Assembly (NCBI GenBank): GCA_023957115.1
Contig: JAMLHN010000018.1
Coordinates: 1-64,000 of the forward strand
Source of the DNA: Thermomicrobiales bacterium
Lineage (GTDB): Bacteria; Chloroflexota; Chloroflexia; Thermomicrobiales; UBA6265
Length of the DNA: 64,000 bases
Reading direction: 5' to 3'
A program made the position numbers and the translations under genes. Positions 18,550-26,884 of the stretch are shown here, piece by piece. How positions within the stretch are numbered: the stretch's first letter is position 1; every line of letters begins with the position of its first letter. Under the pieces are notes generated by a model. The model saw only the letters and a program-made list of their open reading frames with translations, ran no database searches and was not told the origin of the DNA.

Positions 18550-19989
18550 ATGAGCTTGAGTCGCTTCACAGTCTTGCTTCTGGTGCTCGCGCTTGTATGG
18601 CAGGCGCCGGCGCCAGCAATCGCTCAGGATGCCTGCGGTGACTACGCTGTGGCTACCGCACCGCAGCAGGCCGGGAATCCACTTTCAGACAATGTCATTA
18701 CGCTGACGAGTTCCGAGGGGAGCGTCGTCTCCGGCGACTTCGACGAACCACGCACCGTCGAGCCATCCCCCAAACCTGGAGTCGCACTCATCGGATCGCT
18801 CGGGGGTGTGTACGGGCTGATGGACGTCGAAACCGGCGCCGTCACCGCGCTGAACATCCCTGAAGACGACCATGATCAACTCACCTCGACCTACCCAACC
18901 ATCCGCAATGCGCCCGAATCCGATTTCATGTTGCTCGCCTCCGTCACAGGACAAGTGTGGTTGGTCGATCTGACGAGCGGCGATGCTTTGGATCTCTCCG
19001 ACCTACGAGAAGACAGTCCACGCTTCATCAACAGCGCCCAAATCTCTCCCAACGGGAAGTGGGCTGTTGTGTACTACCGAGACGACGGGCTCCTGATCTC
19101 GCTCGAAACTCCCGGTGATCCGCACCCGATTGACGACGAGCCGATAGTCGCATTCCCGTCCTTCGATGCGGACAGCCAACTGGTCTACGGTGTTGGGGAG
19201 GACGGCGACATCACAATCCGAAAGCTCGACCCGGTCACCGGCGTGCGCACCGATCTTGCCGAAGCGCCCGGCGGTCGGGCCCTCCCTCTCCGCTACGGGG
19301 GACCGTTGCTGCTCCTGGAGGCGGACAGTCTTTCGGTCCTGGACGAGGGCGCAGCCGCTCCACGAACCGTTTTCGAATGGACGGGCGAGTCGTCCGGCGT
19401 GCTGACGAGCGCAACGGGGACACACCTGCTGATCGGCGATGAGATCGACGATACGAAAACGTGGCATCTGCTGGACATCGCCTCCGGTTCGAGCCAGCAC
19501 CTCAGCGAACTCGATCAGATGACGCCCATGACGCCGAGCAACACCCTCGATGCGGTGCTCTTCACGCCCACCCCGCGGATCGGCAAAGGGGCGCCAGGAG
19601 CTCCGTATCGCACGCTCGATCTCACGACGGGAACGGTCACGACCGTGCTGGAGCAGGACTCAGACGATGTGTATCAGGTGCGCCCGGGCGGAGACACCGC
19701 CGGACGCTACGCAATCGTCAACGCCGTCAGTCCAGGCTCAGGGCGCATCTGGTTGATCGACAATCAGCTCGGTACCGCAACGCTGGCCGGCACCTCGTCG
19801 GGAAATGTCAACGCGCTCGTATCCCCAGATGGATGCCACCTGGCGGTCGGCATCTTCGACACGATCGGACAAGGCAAGACCGGTGACGTGATCGTCACCT
19901 CACTCATCGATGGCTCGACGATCGCCACCGTTTCCGACGCCATTCTTGTCGGGTGGGCCTCAACGGAGGAGTCAGGCGCTGGGATTTAG
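18550..19989 (+). CDS. Secreted beta-propeller-like protein
   Basis: A 479-residue exported protein from the ATG at 18550: Sec signal peptide (RFTVLLLVLALVWQ, cleavage after AIAQ), then repeated beta-rich segments such as VWLVDLTSGD, ITIRKLDPVTGVRT, YRTLDLTTGTVTT and IWLIDNQLGTAT, spaced like blades of a TolB/WD40-type propeller. There is no catalytic motif. It starts 4 bp after lysJ but is functionally unrelated as far as can be seen. The function is unknown. Confidence 0.75.
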   Translation: MSLSRFTVLLLVLALVWQAPAPAIAQDACGDYAVATAPQQAGNPLSDNVITLTSSEGSVVSGDFDEPRTVEPSPKPGVALIGSLGGVYGLMDVETGAVTALNIPEDDHDQLTSTYPTIRNAPESDFMLLASVTGQVWLVDLTSGDALDLSDLREDSPRFINSAQISPNGKWAVVYYRDDGLLISLETPGDPHPIDDEPIVAFPSFDADSQLVYGVGEDGDITIRKLDPVTGVRTDLAEAPGGRALPLRYGGPLLLLEADSLSVLDEGAAAPRTVFEWTGESSGVLTSATGTHLLIGDEIDDTKTWHLLDIASGSSQHLSELDQMTPMTPSNTLDAVLFTPTPRIGKGAPGAPYRTLDLTTGTVTTVLEQDSDDVYQVRPGGDTAGRYAIVNAVSPGSGRIWLIDNQLGTATLAGTSSGNVNALVSPDGCHLAVGIFDTIGQGKTGDVIVTSLIDGSTIATVSDAILVGWASTEESGAGI

Positions 19990-20036
19990 AAGCTCGGGAT
20001 GTACGGACTTCCGAGCTTCCAGCTCCTGATGACCCA

Positions 20037-21800
20037 TCAATACCGCGGTTCGTCGGTCTCGACGTCGAGACCAAATTCGTGCGCCTCGTTCTCGGCGATC
20101 TCTGCCAGCATCCGCACGATCTCGGCGACTGCTTGATCGACCGGGGCGAAGATCGCGTCCTTGGCGGTTCGCAACTTGAGCTCGACCTGGTCGTTGGCCA
20201 GATTGCGCGCGCTGATGGCCACACGAAGGGGGATGCCGATCAGGTCAGCGTCGTTGAATTTCACGCCTGGCCGCTCGTCACGGTCGTCATACAAGACTTC
20301 AACGCCGACCTCTTCGAGCTCTCGATAGAGGCGCTCGGCGATCTCTCTCGACCGGTCGTCATGGGGCGACGGGATTTCGATGAGTGAAACATGATACGGC
20401 GCGATGCTCAGGGGCCAGATGATGCCTTTATCGTCGTGCCGTTGTTCCACCACGGCAGCCGAGCTGCGCGCCGGACCGATCCCGTAGGATCCCATGATGA
20501 TCGGGTGAGCCTGCCCTTCCGCATCGAGATAGTCCGCACCCAGCTTTTCACTGTAGCGCGTGCCGAGCTTGAAGATATTGCCAACCTCGATCGCTCTGGT
20601 CACCTGCAGCGGATGTCCACAGTCCACACACGGAAAGCCCTCTTCCGCGGTCGCGATATCCGCCACGATATCCGCCTCGTAGTCCCGTCCGAGGTTGACG
20701 TTCTTGAAGTGATATCCCGGTTTGTTGGCGCCCGCGACCAGATTGGGCGTGTCGCGGACGGACTCGTCCACGACGATGACAGCATCGCGCACGCCCACCG
20801 GCGAGCCATAACCCGGCTCGGCGCCGATCGCCTTGATCTCATCCGCGGTCGCCGGCGTGAGCGTGCGCTCGCCGGTCGCATTGCGCAGGGCCGTCTCGTT
20901 GACATCGAGGTCGCCACGAATTACCGCAAAGACGAAACGTCCCGAGCTGCCCATGAAAAAGACGGCCTTGGCGGTTTTCGACGTAGGGATGCCGAGCAGA
21001 TCGGCAAGCGCCTGAATCGTCGGCGTATTGGGCGTCTCGATCTCCTCGAGTGACAACGCATCTTCATGGACCGGCTCGTCCCGTTGGAACGTCGCCACCT
21101 CCCGGTTGGCGGCATAACCACACTGATCGCAGTACAGGATGGTGTCCTCGCCATTCTCGGAAAACGCCATGAACTCGTGCGAGGCCGTGCCGCCCATCAT
21201 CCCGACATCGGCGCCGACGATGATGAAGCGCAGTCCGATCCGGCGGAAGATGCGATCGTACGCTCTCCAGTGCAGCCGGTAGGCATGATCGAGCCCGTCT
21301 TCGTCCAGATCGAAGCTGTACGAATCCTTCATCGTGAATTCGCGGACGCGGATCAGCCCGCCACGGGAACGCGGCTCGTCCCGGAATTTGGTCTGCAGGT
21401 GATAGACGATCATGGGGAGTTGACGATAGGAGCTGATCTGCTGCCGGGCGAGATCGGTGACGACCTCTTCATGCGTCAACGCCAACACCATGTCGCGGTC
21501 CGCGCGGTCTTTGAAGCGAGCCATTTCCGGGCCGACCTGTTCGTAGCGGCCGGATTCGCGCCAGATATCGGCTGGATGCACCACAGGCATCAACAACTCC
21601 TGGCCCCCGATCGCATTCATCTCTTCCCGGACGATCTGCTCCACCTTGTTGACCACACGCCAGCCGAGCGGCAGCAGGCTGATGAGTCCGGAGCCAAGCG
21701 GCTGAATCATTCCGGCACGGAGCATCAACTGATGGCTGACGATCTCGACATCATTCGGAGCGGCACGGAGTGTCCGCCCGAACAGGTGTGACATACGCAC
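20037..21800 (-). CDS. proS: Prolyl-tRNA synthetase
   Basis: Class II aminoacyl-tRNA synthetase, bacterial type with the inserted editing domain. Class II motif 1 lies in the GMIQPLGSGLISLLP region. Motif 2 is FRDEPRSRGGLIRVREFTMK. The editing insertion has ADLLGIPTSKTAKAVFF near the middle. Motif 3 is MGSYGIGPARSSAA. The C-terminal anticodon-binding domain ends the protein. The start is the GTG at 21800 behind AGGGG, or the ATG two codons later; 586 residues. The gene follows the nos cluster on the same strand, but a hairpin lies between them. Confidence 0.95.
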   Translation of the reverse strand: MRMSHLFGRTLRAAPNDVEIVSHQLMLRAGMIQPLGSGLISLLPLGWRVVNKVEQIVREEMNAIGGQELLMPVVHPADIWRESGRYEQVGPEMARFKDRADRDMVLALTHEEVVTDLARQQISSYRQLPMIVYHLQTKFRDEPRSRGGLIRVREFTMKDSYSFDLDEDGLDHAYRLHWRAYDRIFRRIGLRFIIVGADVGMMGGTASHEFMAFSENGEDTILYCDQCGYAANREVATFQRDEPVHEDALSLEEIETPNTPTIQALADLLGIPTSKTAKAVFFMGSSGRFVFAVIRGDLDVNETALRNATGERTLTPATADEIKAIGAEPGYGSPVGVRDAVIVVDESVRDTPNLVAGANKPGYHFKNVNLGRDYEADIVADIATAEEGFPCVDCGHPLQVTRAIEVGNIFKLGTRYSEKLGADYLDAEGQAHPIIMGSYGIGPARSSAAVVEQRHDDKGIIWPLSIAPYHVSLIEIPSPHDDRSREIAERLYRELEEVGVEVLYDDRDERPGVKFNDADLIGIPLRVAISARNLANDQVELKLRTAKDAIFAPVDQAVAEIVRMLAEIAENEAHEFGLDVETDEPRY

Positions 21801-21915
21801 GGTGTTTTTCCCCTGACCGAAAGAATCTGCCCCATTGGCAGAAGATAGACAGCTAATTCTACGGGTCAGCCGGTCCCAAGCACACTGAGCGTCCAATCGG
21901 CGCGGAGATATGAAA

Positions 21916-21943
21916 CGCCGTGGGGTCGATCGACCCCACGGCG
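21916..21943 (-). terminator. Terminator at the end of the nos cluster
   Basis: A perfect 28-base palindrome with 14-base arms (CGCCGTGGGGTCGA and its complement) lies 27 bp past the cytochrome c stop. On the minus strand it is followed by TTTCAT. It probably separates nos-cluster transcription from proS. Confidence 0.6.
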
Positions 21944-21969
21944 CAGCATTGATGATCGGCGGCAGCGCA

Positions 21970-22419
21970 CTATTCGCCGGCGAGAGACCGGATGTAGGCA
22001 ACGATGTCGATGATGTCCTCATCGGTCAGAATTGCCCCATACGGTGGCATCGCGCCGGCCGGAAAGCCCTTGACGATCTTGGCGCCAGGATCCTTGATCG
22101 ACTCGATCAGGTACGCCTCGTCCGCGATGACGGTCGTACCATCCTCGAGCTCGACTTCATGCCCATACAAGCCCTTCCAGGTTGGGCCAACCATTTGGCT
22201 GCCGTCCACGGAATGGCAGGAAAGACATTGCGACGCCAGCGCTTTTCCAGCCTCGACATCTCCAGCCACGGCCACCGGTGACCCGACCGGTGATCCAGCG
22301 GGAGAAGCAGCCGGCGATGCTGTGGAGGACGTATCCTGAGCCTGGCTCCGGAACGTTCCTCCAAGCAGGGTAGCAGCCACCAACCCAAATACGACCGCGA
22401 GAACGAATCCTCTTCGCAT
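21970..22419 (-). CDS. Class I c-type cytochrome, exported
   Basis: A 149-residue monohaem cytochrome. From the ATG at 22419 (GGGAGAAG ribosome site) there is a signal or anchor segment (RRGFVLAVVFGLVAATLLGG), a Ser/Pro/Ala-rich linker, then the haem site CLSCH and an axial-ligand candidate Met in AGAMPPYGAIL. The C-terminal helix is DIVAYIRSLAG. It is a close paralogue of the cytochrome at 29485. It lies 37 bp after nosL, so it is probably in the nos transcript and may deliver electrons to NosZ. Confidence 0.9.
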   Translation of the reverse strand: MRRGFVLAVVFGLVAATLLGGTFRSQAQDTSSTASPAASPAGSPVGSPVAVAGDVEAGKALASQCLSCHSVDGSQMVGPTWKGLYGHEVELEDGTTVIADEAYLIESIKDPGAKIVKGFPAGAMPPYGAILTDEDIIDIVAYIRSLAGE

Positions 22420-22456
22420 ACTTCTCCCTTTCGCTCGTCGTGCCAACGACCCGCGT

Positions 22457-22924
22457 TCACATCAATGCCTCAAATGTCCAATTGGCGAGCAGATCGGTCC
22501 ATGCATAGACGGTTCCGTTATGCTCGCCCGCAAACGCTTGCGCGTCAGATTCGGTATCGAATGGAAAGACGCCCGAGCCCATCGGCGTTGGAACGTCCAT
22601 GGTCACCACGTACCAGGCTTCACGCGCATCCATCCACTCCAGGGATGGGGAGCCGTGCACCCAGACACGCCGGTCGTTGAGTCCTTCTTCCTGCACCGTT
22701 GCGATCATCTCTCCGGCATCGTCGAAGATCAGCGCGTTTCCATCGCGGTCGACGGTGCCGCTGGCGAAACGCTCTTCGGAGATGATCATTCCGCACCGTT
22801 TGCACGTATCGCGTCCGAGCTTGATCGAAGGTGGCTCGTTCCCCGAGGCTTTCTTCCCACCACATGCCGCCAGCACGAAGGGGAGCGAGGCCGCGGTGGC
22901 GAGGAGCTGACGCCGGCTGCTCAT
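22457..22924 (-). CDS. nosL: NosL copper-chaperone lipoprotein
   Basis: Outer-face lipoprotein that supplies copper for NosZ assembly. 155 residues from the ATG at 22924, which overlaps the nosY stop (ATGA). The lipobox LAAC is at residues 18-21, and the conserved copper motif CKRCGMII is near residue 41. The segments RVWVHGSPSLEWMDAREAWYVV and FPFDTESDAQAFAGEHNG are typical of NosL. The open frame extends far upstream of this start, but only as an antisense-like reading of nosY. Confidence 0.93.
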   Translation of the reverse strand: MSSRRQLLATAASLPFVLAACGGKKASGNEPPSIKLGRDTCKRCGMIISEERFASGTVDRDGNALIFDDAGEMIATVQEEGLNDRRVWVHGSPSLEWMDAREAWYVVTMDVPTPMGSGVFPFDTESDAQAFAGEHNGTVYAWTDLLANWTFEALM

Positions 22925-23751
22925 TGGAAATCCGTTCGCTTGAAGAGCCAATACCCGATCGGAAGCGGCACGATGACCCACAGCGCCAGCAATCCGAGCA
23001 TGAGATAGGTGTAGGTCGAGCCGAACCGGTCCACCGCGTAGATTCCCGCGGGACCCAGGACGTCGAGCGACGTATGCAACAGGTCGACCCCCGCCATCTT
23101 GTAGACGTTGAGCGGATTGAGCGCGGTCAGGGAGAGCATCGATTCCGGGCTGAGCCCCAGCACCATCGAGCTTCCCATGATGCCGAGGTCGCCAACGATC
23201 ACAAAGAGCAACCACATGGTCAGCGCAATACCGAGTGCCGCCGCAGTCTGGCGGGAAAAGCTGGAGATCAGGTACCCGACGCTCAACATCGCCAGTCCAA
23301 GCAGCAAGGTCAGCGCCACGAGCACGAGAAAGCTGCCGGTCCCACCGGAACCTCCCCGGACGGCCATCACCGCGCCGGCTCCGCCGAAACCAATGAGCAG
23401 CATCAACATCAGCGTGACGGCCGCGCCGAGGAATTTCCCGATGTAGACCTCGAGCGGAGTCAACGGTTGAGCCAGGAGATAGTCGAGACTTCGGTCCTGG
23501 CGCTCGGCCGCGATGAGCTGAGCGCCGATGGTGAGCGCGATCAACGGCACCATCAGCAGCAACAGGTTCAGCAAACCGGCGGAGGTCCGTCCAAAGCCGG
23601 CCTGACCGGTCAGGCTCGATCCGCTCAAGGCAACTGCCACGAACCCGATAATCAGAATCGCAAAAAGCACCGTGTAGAGCGCGAACCACCGGTTCCGCAG
23701 CCCGATCCTGGCTTCTTTTGCCGCAATGGCCGCAACTATCGCTTTGTCCAT
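22921..23751 (-). CDS. nosY: NosY ABC permease
   Basis: Membrane subunit of the NosFY transporter needed to mature NosZ. 276 residues from the ATG at 23751; about six membrane spans. LIAAERQDRSLDYLLAQPLT is the typical cytoplasmic coupling segment of ABC-2 type NosY proteins. It overlaps nosF by 16 bp and nosL by 4 bp. Confidence 0.92.
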   Translation of the reverse strand: MDKAIVAAIAAKEARIGLRNRWFALYTVLFAILIIGFVAVALSGSSLTGQAGFGRTSAGLLNLLLLMVPLIALTIGAQLIAAERQDRSLDYLLAQPLTPLEVYIGKFLGAAVTLMLMLLIGFGGAGAVMAVRGGSGGTGSFLVLVALTLLLGLAMLSVGYLISSFSRQTAAALGIALTMWLLFVIVGDLGIMGSSMVLGLSPESMLSLTALNPLNVYKMAGVDLLHTSLDVLGPAGIYAVDRFGSTYTYLMLGLLALWVIVPLPIGYWLFKRTDFQ

Positions 23752-24647
23752 GCGTACTGCTCCCAATCGAAATCTTCGATATCCACGCCGTTGCGCGCCA
23801 TTGCCGACAGCACCAGTGCTTTCTGATCGACGCGAATCGGCACCGAGACGACCTTCCCTTCGCCCGACCCGGTCAAGCCGATATCGGTCAAGGTGTCCAG
23901 CGCGGTTTGCATATGGCCGTTGCGCAGGAAGACGACGAGCCGCGACTCGTTCCCAAGCGTCGACTTGAACGCGCCCGGCGATTGCTCCTCGGCCAGCACA
24001 CCGCCATCGAGCATCAGAATCCGGTCCGCGAGCGCCAGCACATCTTCCGGACGGTGCGAGGAGAAGATCAGGGTCATGCCGTTCCGCTTCAGCCCGTGGA
24101 GGAGCTGCAGCAGATCGGCGCGTCCTTTGGCGTCGAGACTGGCCGTCGGCTCGTCGAGCAGCAGGATGGACGGATTGCCGATCAAGGCAAGGGCAAGCGC
24201 CAGGCGTTGCTTCATCCCGCCGGAGAGCGCGCGAATCTCCTTGTTGACTTCGTTTTGGAGCCCGAGCAACGCCAAACGGTCCAGCGAGTCCTTCTGATCG
24301 GCTCGCTTGAGCTTGGCGATGAAGGCCACCATCTCGCCGATGGTCATCGGTTGGACCGGAAGATCCTGTGGGACATAGCCGATCGCGGTCCTGGCCTGCT
24401 GGCCGTCTTTCACCGGGTCGTGTCCTGCTACAGCGATCTTGCCCCGATACTTGGTCAACCCCAGCAGGCAGCGCATAACCGTCGTTTTGCCCGCCCCGTT
24501 TGGTCCCCAGAGCGCCGCGGATTCGCCCGCGCCGATGCGAAAGGACACCCGATCGAGGGCGGGAAACGGTCCGTAGTACTTGGACACGTCCTCGACCGAG
24601 ATGGCAGCGTCAACGGTTCCTCCAGGAACAACAACCTCGTCAGTCAT
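23736..24647 (-). CDS. nosF: NosF ABC ATPase
   Basis: ATPase subunit of NosFY. 303 residues. Walker A is WGPNGAGKTT, the signature is LSGGMKQRLALALAL, and Walker B is ILLLDEPTASLD, followed by FSSHRPEDVLALADR. A C-terminal domain of about 80 residues follows, as in NosF. The start at 24647 overlaps the nosD stop by 4 bp. Confidence 0.93.
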   Translation of the reverse strand: MTDEVVVPGGTVDAAISVEDVSKYYGPFPALDRVSFRIGAGESAALWGPNGAGKTTVMRCLLGLTKYRGKIAVAGHDPVKDGQQARTAIGYVPQDLPVQPMTIGEMVAFIAKLKRADQKDSLDRLALLGLQNEVNKEIRALSGGMKQRLALALALIGNPSILLLDEPTASLDAKGRADLLQLLHGLKRNGMTLIFSSHRPEDVLALADRILMLDGGVLAEEQSPGAFKSTLGNESRLVVFLRNGHMQTALDTLTDIGLTGSGEGKVVSVPIRVDQKALVLSAMARNGVDIEDFDWEQYAWTKR

Positions 24648-26134
24648 ACCGGTGTCACCTCGTTTCTGGGGTGCGTAGCAGTGGTTGGAAACCGGCTCCG
24701 CTGCCGGAGCCGCAGCGCGCCGACCGACGCGACGCCGAAGACCGCTATACCCGAGAGTCCAAGCATCACCCGGCGGGATTCCGACTCCTGTTGGATCGGG
24801 GGGAGAAAGGGCGAGCCGGTGGGACTCATCAACGGATTGGGATCCTCGAATTTGACCTGCGGACGAAACGAGGGAAACGCCTTGGCGGCGAAGTCGATCG
24901 CCATCGAGGCGGGGCTGTAGGAAAAGAGGCGGAGCTCCGGGTTGTCGGCGAGGAGCGATTCGAAGAGCTGTTCCGAGACATAGGGAAGATCCCCCACCCC
25001 ATCGCCATCCGCGTCGTAGCCCGCGTAGTCGCTCCAGTAGTTGCCGCGTCCGTCTTCAGCCCAGGTGATTCCCTTGAGCTCTCCGCGACCTAGCAGGCTT
25101 ATATGCTCGTTGTTATCGATGAAGGCATTGTCGAGAAATGTGTTGTTTCGGACGGCGGGCTGCATTGCGATACCGATGTCGTTGAACGCAATGACGTTGC
25201 CGATGAACGCGTTGACGATGTTGGGTTCGCGGGGAGACGTGTCGATCTGGATGCCCGTCTGGTTGTTGACGAAGCGATTTCCCTCCACATGAGCTTCATC
25301 GACGTCCTTCAGGCCGAGACCGCCTCCCGTGGCGCCGGCATTGTTGGAAATGGAGTTTCCGACGATGTCGACCGTGCGGCTGTACATGACGTAGAGGCCA
25401 ATGGTGTTGTTGTCCAGCGAGTTGTTCTGGACGATCGCCTCATTGCTAAACATGAGGTGCATGCCGTAGCGATTTCGGTCGAATGCATTGTTGGTAACGA
25501 CGGCGCCGTTCGAGTACCAGAGAATGATGTCGCGGCCGTCAGTTGCTGTATTTCCGTCGATGGTGACGTTGTCCGAATACCAGACGCGAATGCCGTCCCC
25601 ACGCATGGCAACATCGACCGGCAACGCCGACACAACATTGTTCTGGATCAGCGAGCCCGGCGCCTGGCGAAGATAGATGCCAAAAAGCACATCCTCGAGC
25701 GTGTTGTCGACGATGACCGCACCGGCAGCATCGACCAGGATGCCGGTGTCCTCCTTATCGTGACTGTTGCCACTGTTGCGGAGGGTGAATCCGTCGATCG
25801 TGACACCGGCAGCCGTGATCCAGACCAGGGTTCCCTCGCCCTCTCCGTCGATCACGGGGTCGCCCGTGCCAATGAGGGCGACGGACTTGTCGATGACGAT
25901 CCCGCCGGGATGAACGCCGCCCCGCACTTCGATCCGGTCGCCATCGCTGGCAAGATCGACCGCCTCCTGGATGCCGGTCAGCTCGCAATCGCTGCACACG
26001 ACCAGGTCGGCCGGGGAGGCCAAGTCTGGATTGGTCTGGGCGCCGGCATCGAATGCCACGCTGAGCGCGACTAACGTCAGCGCCAACGTGGCGCCCAGAT
26101 ACCGAGTTCGGTAGGTGTCAGGAAACGGGCGCAT
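24644..26134 (-). CDS. nosD: NosD periplasmic copper-insertion protein
   Basis: Beta-helix protein that works with NosFY and NosL in building the copper centres of NosZ. 496 residues from the ATG at 26134; an in-frame extension upstream lies inside nosB and is unlikely to be translated. A signal peptide (YLGATLALTLVALSVAF) is followed by many short parallel-beta-helix turns (PbH1), such as IVDNTLEDVLFGIYLRQ and NRYGMHLMFSNEAIVQNN. The conserved GNYWSDYAGYDADGDGVGD block is present, and one C-terminal membrane span ends in a basic tail. Confidence 0.93.
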   Translation of the reverse strand: MRPFPDTYRTRYLGATLALTLVALSVAFDAGAQTNPDLASPADLVVCSDCELTGIQEAVDLASDGDRIEVRGGVHPGGIVIDKSVALIGTGDPVIDGEGEGTLVWITAAGVTIDGFTLRNSGNSHDKEDTGILVDAAGAVIVDNTLEDVLFGIYLRQAPGSLIQNNVVSALPVDVAMRGDGIRVWYSDNVTIDGNTATDGRDIILWYSNGAVVTNNAFDRNRYGMHLMFSNEAIVQNNSLDNNTIGLYVMYSRTVDIVGNSISNNAGATGGGLGLKDVDEAHVEGNRFVNNQTGIQIDTSPREPNIVNAFIGNVIAFNDIGIAMQPAVRNNTFLDNAFIDNNEHISLLGRGELKGITWAEDGRGNYWSDYAGYDADGDGVGDLPYVSEQLFESLLADNPELRLFSYSPASMAIDFAAKAFPSFRPQVKFEDPNPLMSPTGSPFLPPIQQESESRRVMLGLSGIAVFGVASVGALRLRQRSRFPTTATHPRNEVTPV

Positions 26135-26789
26135 GCCTCTTCGCTCTCCAGTCCGCCAGAACGGCGACAAGGGCAAGAAGCGCGGCAAGAATGGCCAGCC
26201 AGAATCCGATCTGGAATGAGGCTTCCGTCTGGAACTGCCCAATCACTCCGGTGCCAAAGATGCGAGGCGTGAACTCCTTGATCGAGCTACTCAACGCGGC
26301 CGTCTCGTCCAGCGAATGGCCCGCGTAATACAGCCATCCAAACAAGTCCACGGCGAACACCAGTGGATAGACGATGACGGGCAGGCGCGCCAGCGTACGC
26401 CAGATCCCCGGCAGAAATGTGGACGCCGCCGCCAGGAGTGCGATCAGGAGGATGGCGTAGACCGAGATTGCCCGTTCGATCGAGGCGGCATCGGTGAGCT
26501 TGATCATTCCGATGTAGTGATTGAGCCCATCGACTTCCCGAACCGATCGCATGTCTTCCAGCCGGTTGACATACACGTCGACCGTCAGTCCCCTCGGGTA
26601 CTGAGGCGCGCGCAGGATGATCTGCCAATAGGAGAAGAAGATCGATCCGATCAGGAGGCCGGCGGCGCCCAGCAACAGGACGATCTGAACCCAGGCCACC
26701 CGGCCCCGAGCCATCAGATGTGCCCACCGCTGCCCGCCCGGCTTGTCGACTCTCGCATTATTGATGGGTTGCGCACTGGAAAGGGACAT
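26118..26789 (-). CDS. nosB: NosB-like membrane protein
   Basis: A 223-residue membrane protein with about four hydrophobic spans. Between spans 1 and 2 is a periplasmic segment with ILRAPQYPRGLTVDVYVNR and GLNHYIGMI, a pattern I associate with the protein encoded just after nosZ in clade II nos clusters (NosB). Its biochemical role is not established. It lies between nosZ and nosD and overlaps nosD by 17 bp. The symbol is assigned by position and by recalled motif. Confidence 0.75.
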   Translation of the reverse strand: MSLSSAQPINNARVDKPGGQRWAHLMARGRVAWVQIVLLLGAAGLLIGSIFFSYWQIILRAPQYPRGLTVDVYVNRLEDMRSVREVDGLNHYIGMIKLTDAASIERAISVYAILLIALLAAASTFLPGIWRTLARLPVIVYPLVFAVDLFGWLYYAGHSLDETAALSSSIKEFTPRIFGTGVIGQFQTEASFQIGFWLAILAALLALVAVLADWRAKRHAPVS

Positions 26790-26843
26790 TGTGAGCTTCC
26801 TTGCTACACGTCGTTATCTCGCGTTTGCGCGAATTCGAGAACC

Positions 26844-26874
26844 GGGAGTGCCAGCCGCCGTGGCTGGCACTCCC
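26844..26874 (-). terminator. Hairpin between nosZ and nosB
   Basis: Perfect 13-bp stem (GGGAGTGCCAGCC with GGCTGGCACTCCC) 11 bp after the nosZ stop, with no T-run. It is better read as a partial terminator or mRNA 3'-end stabiliser that makes nosZ more abundant than the genes after it. Confidence 0.55.
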
Positions 26875-26884
26875 GTCATGCTGG

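Noticed and set aside
22924-23689. Long N-terminal extension of nosL
   Set aside because: The extension lies inside nosY in another frame; the ATGA overlap and the lipobox 20 residues in fix the start at 22924.
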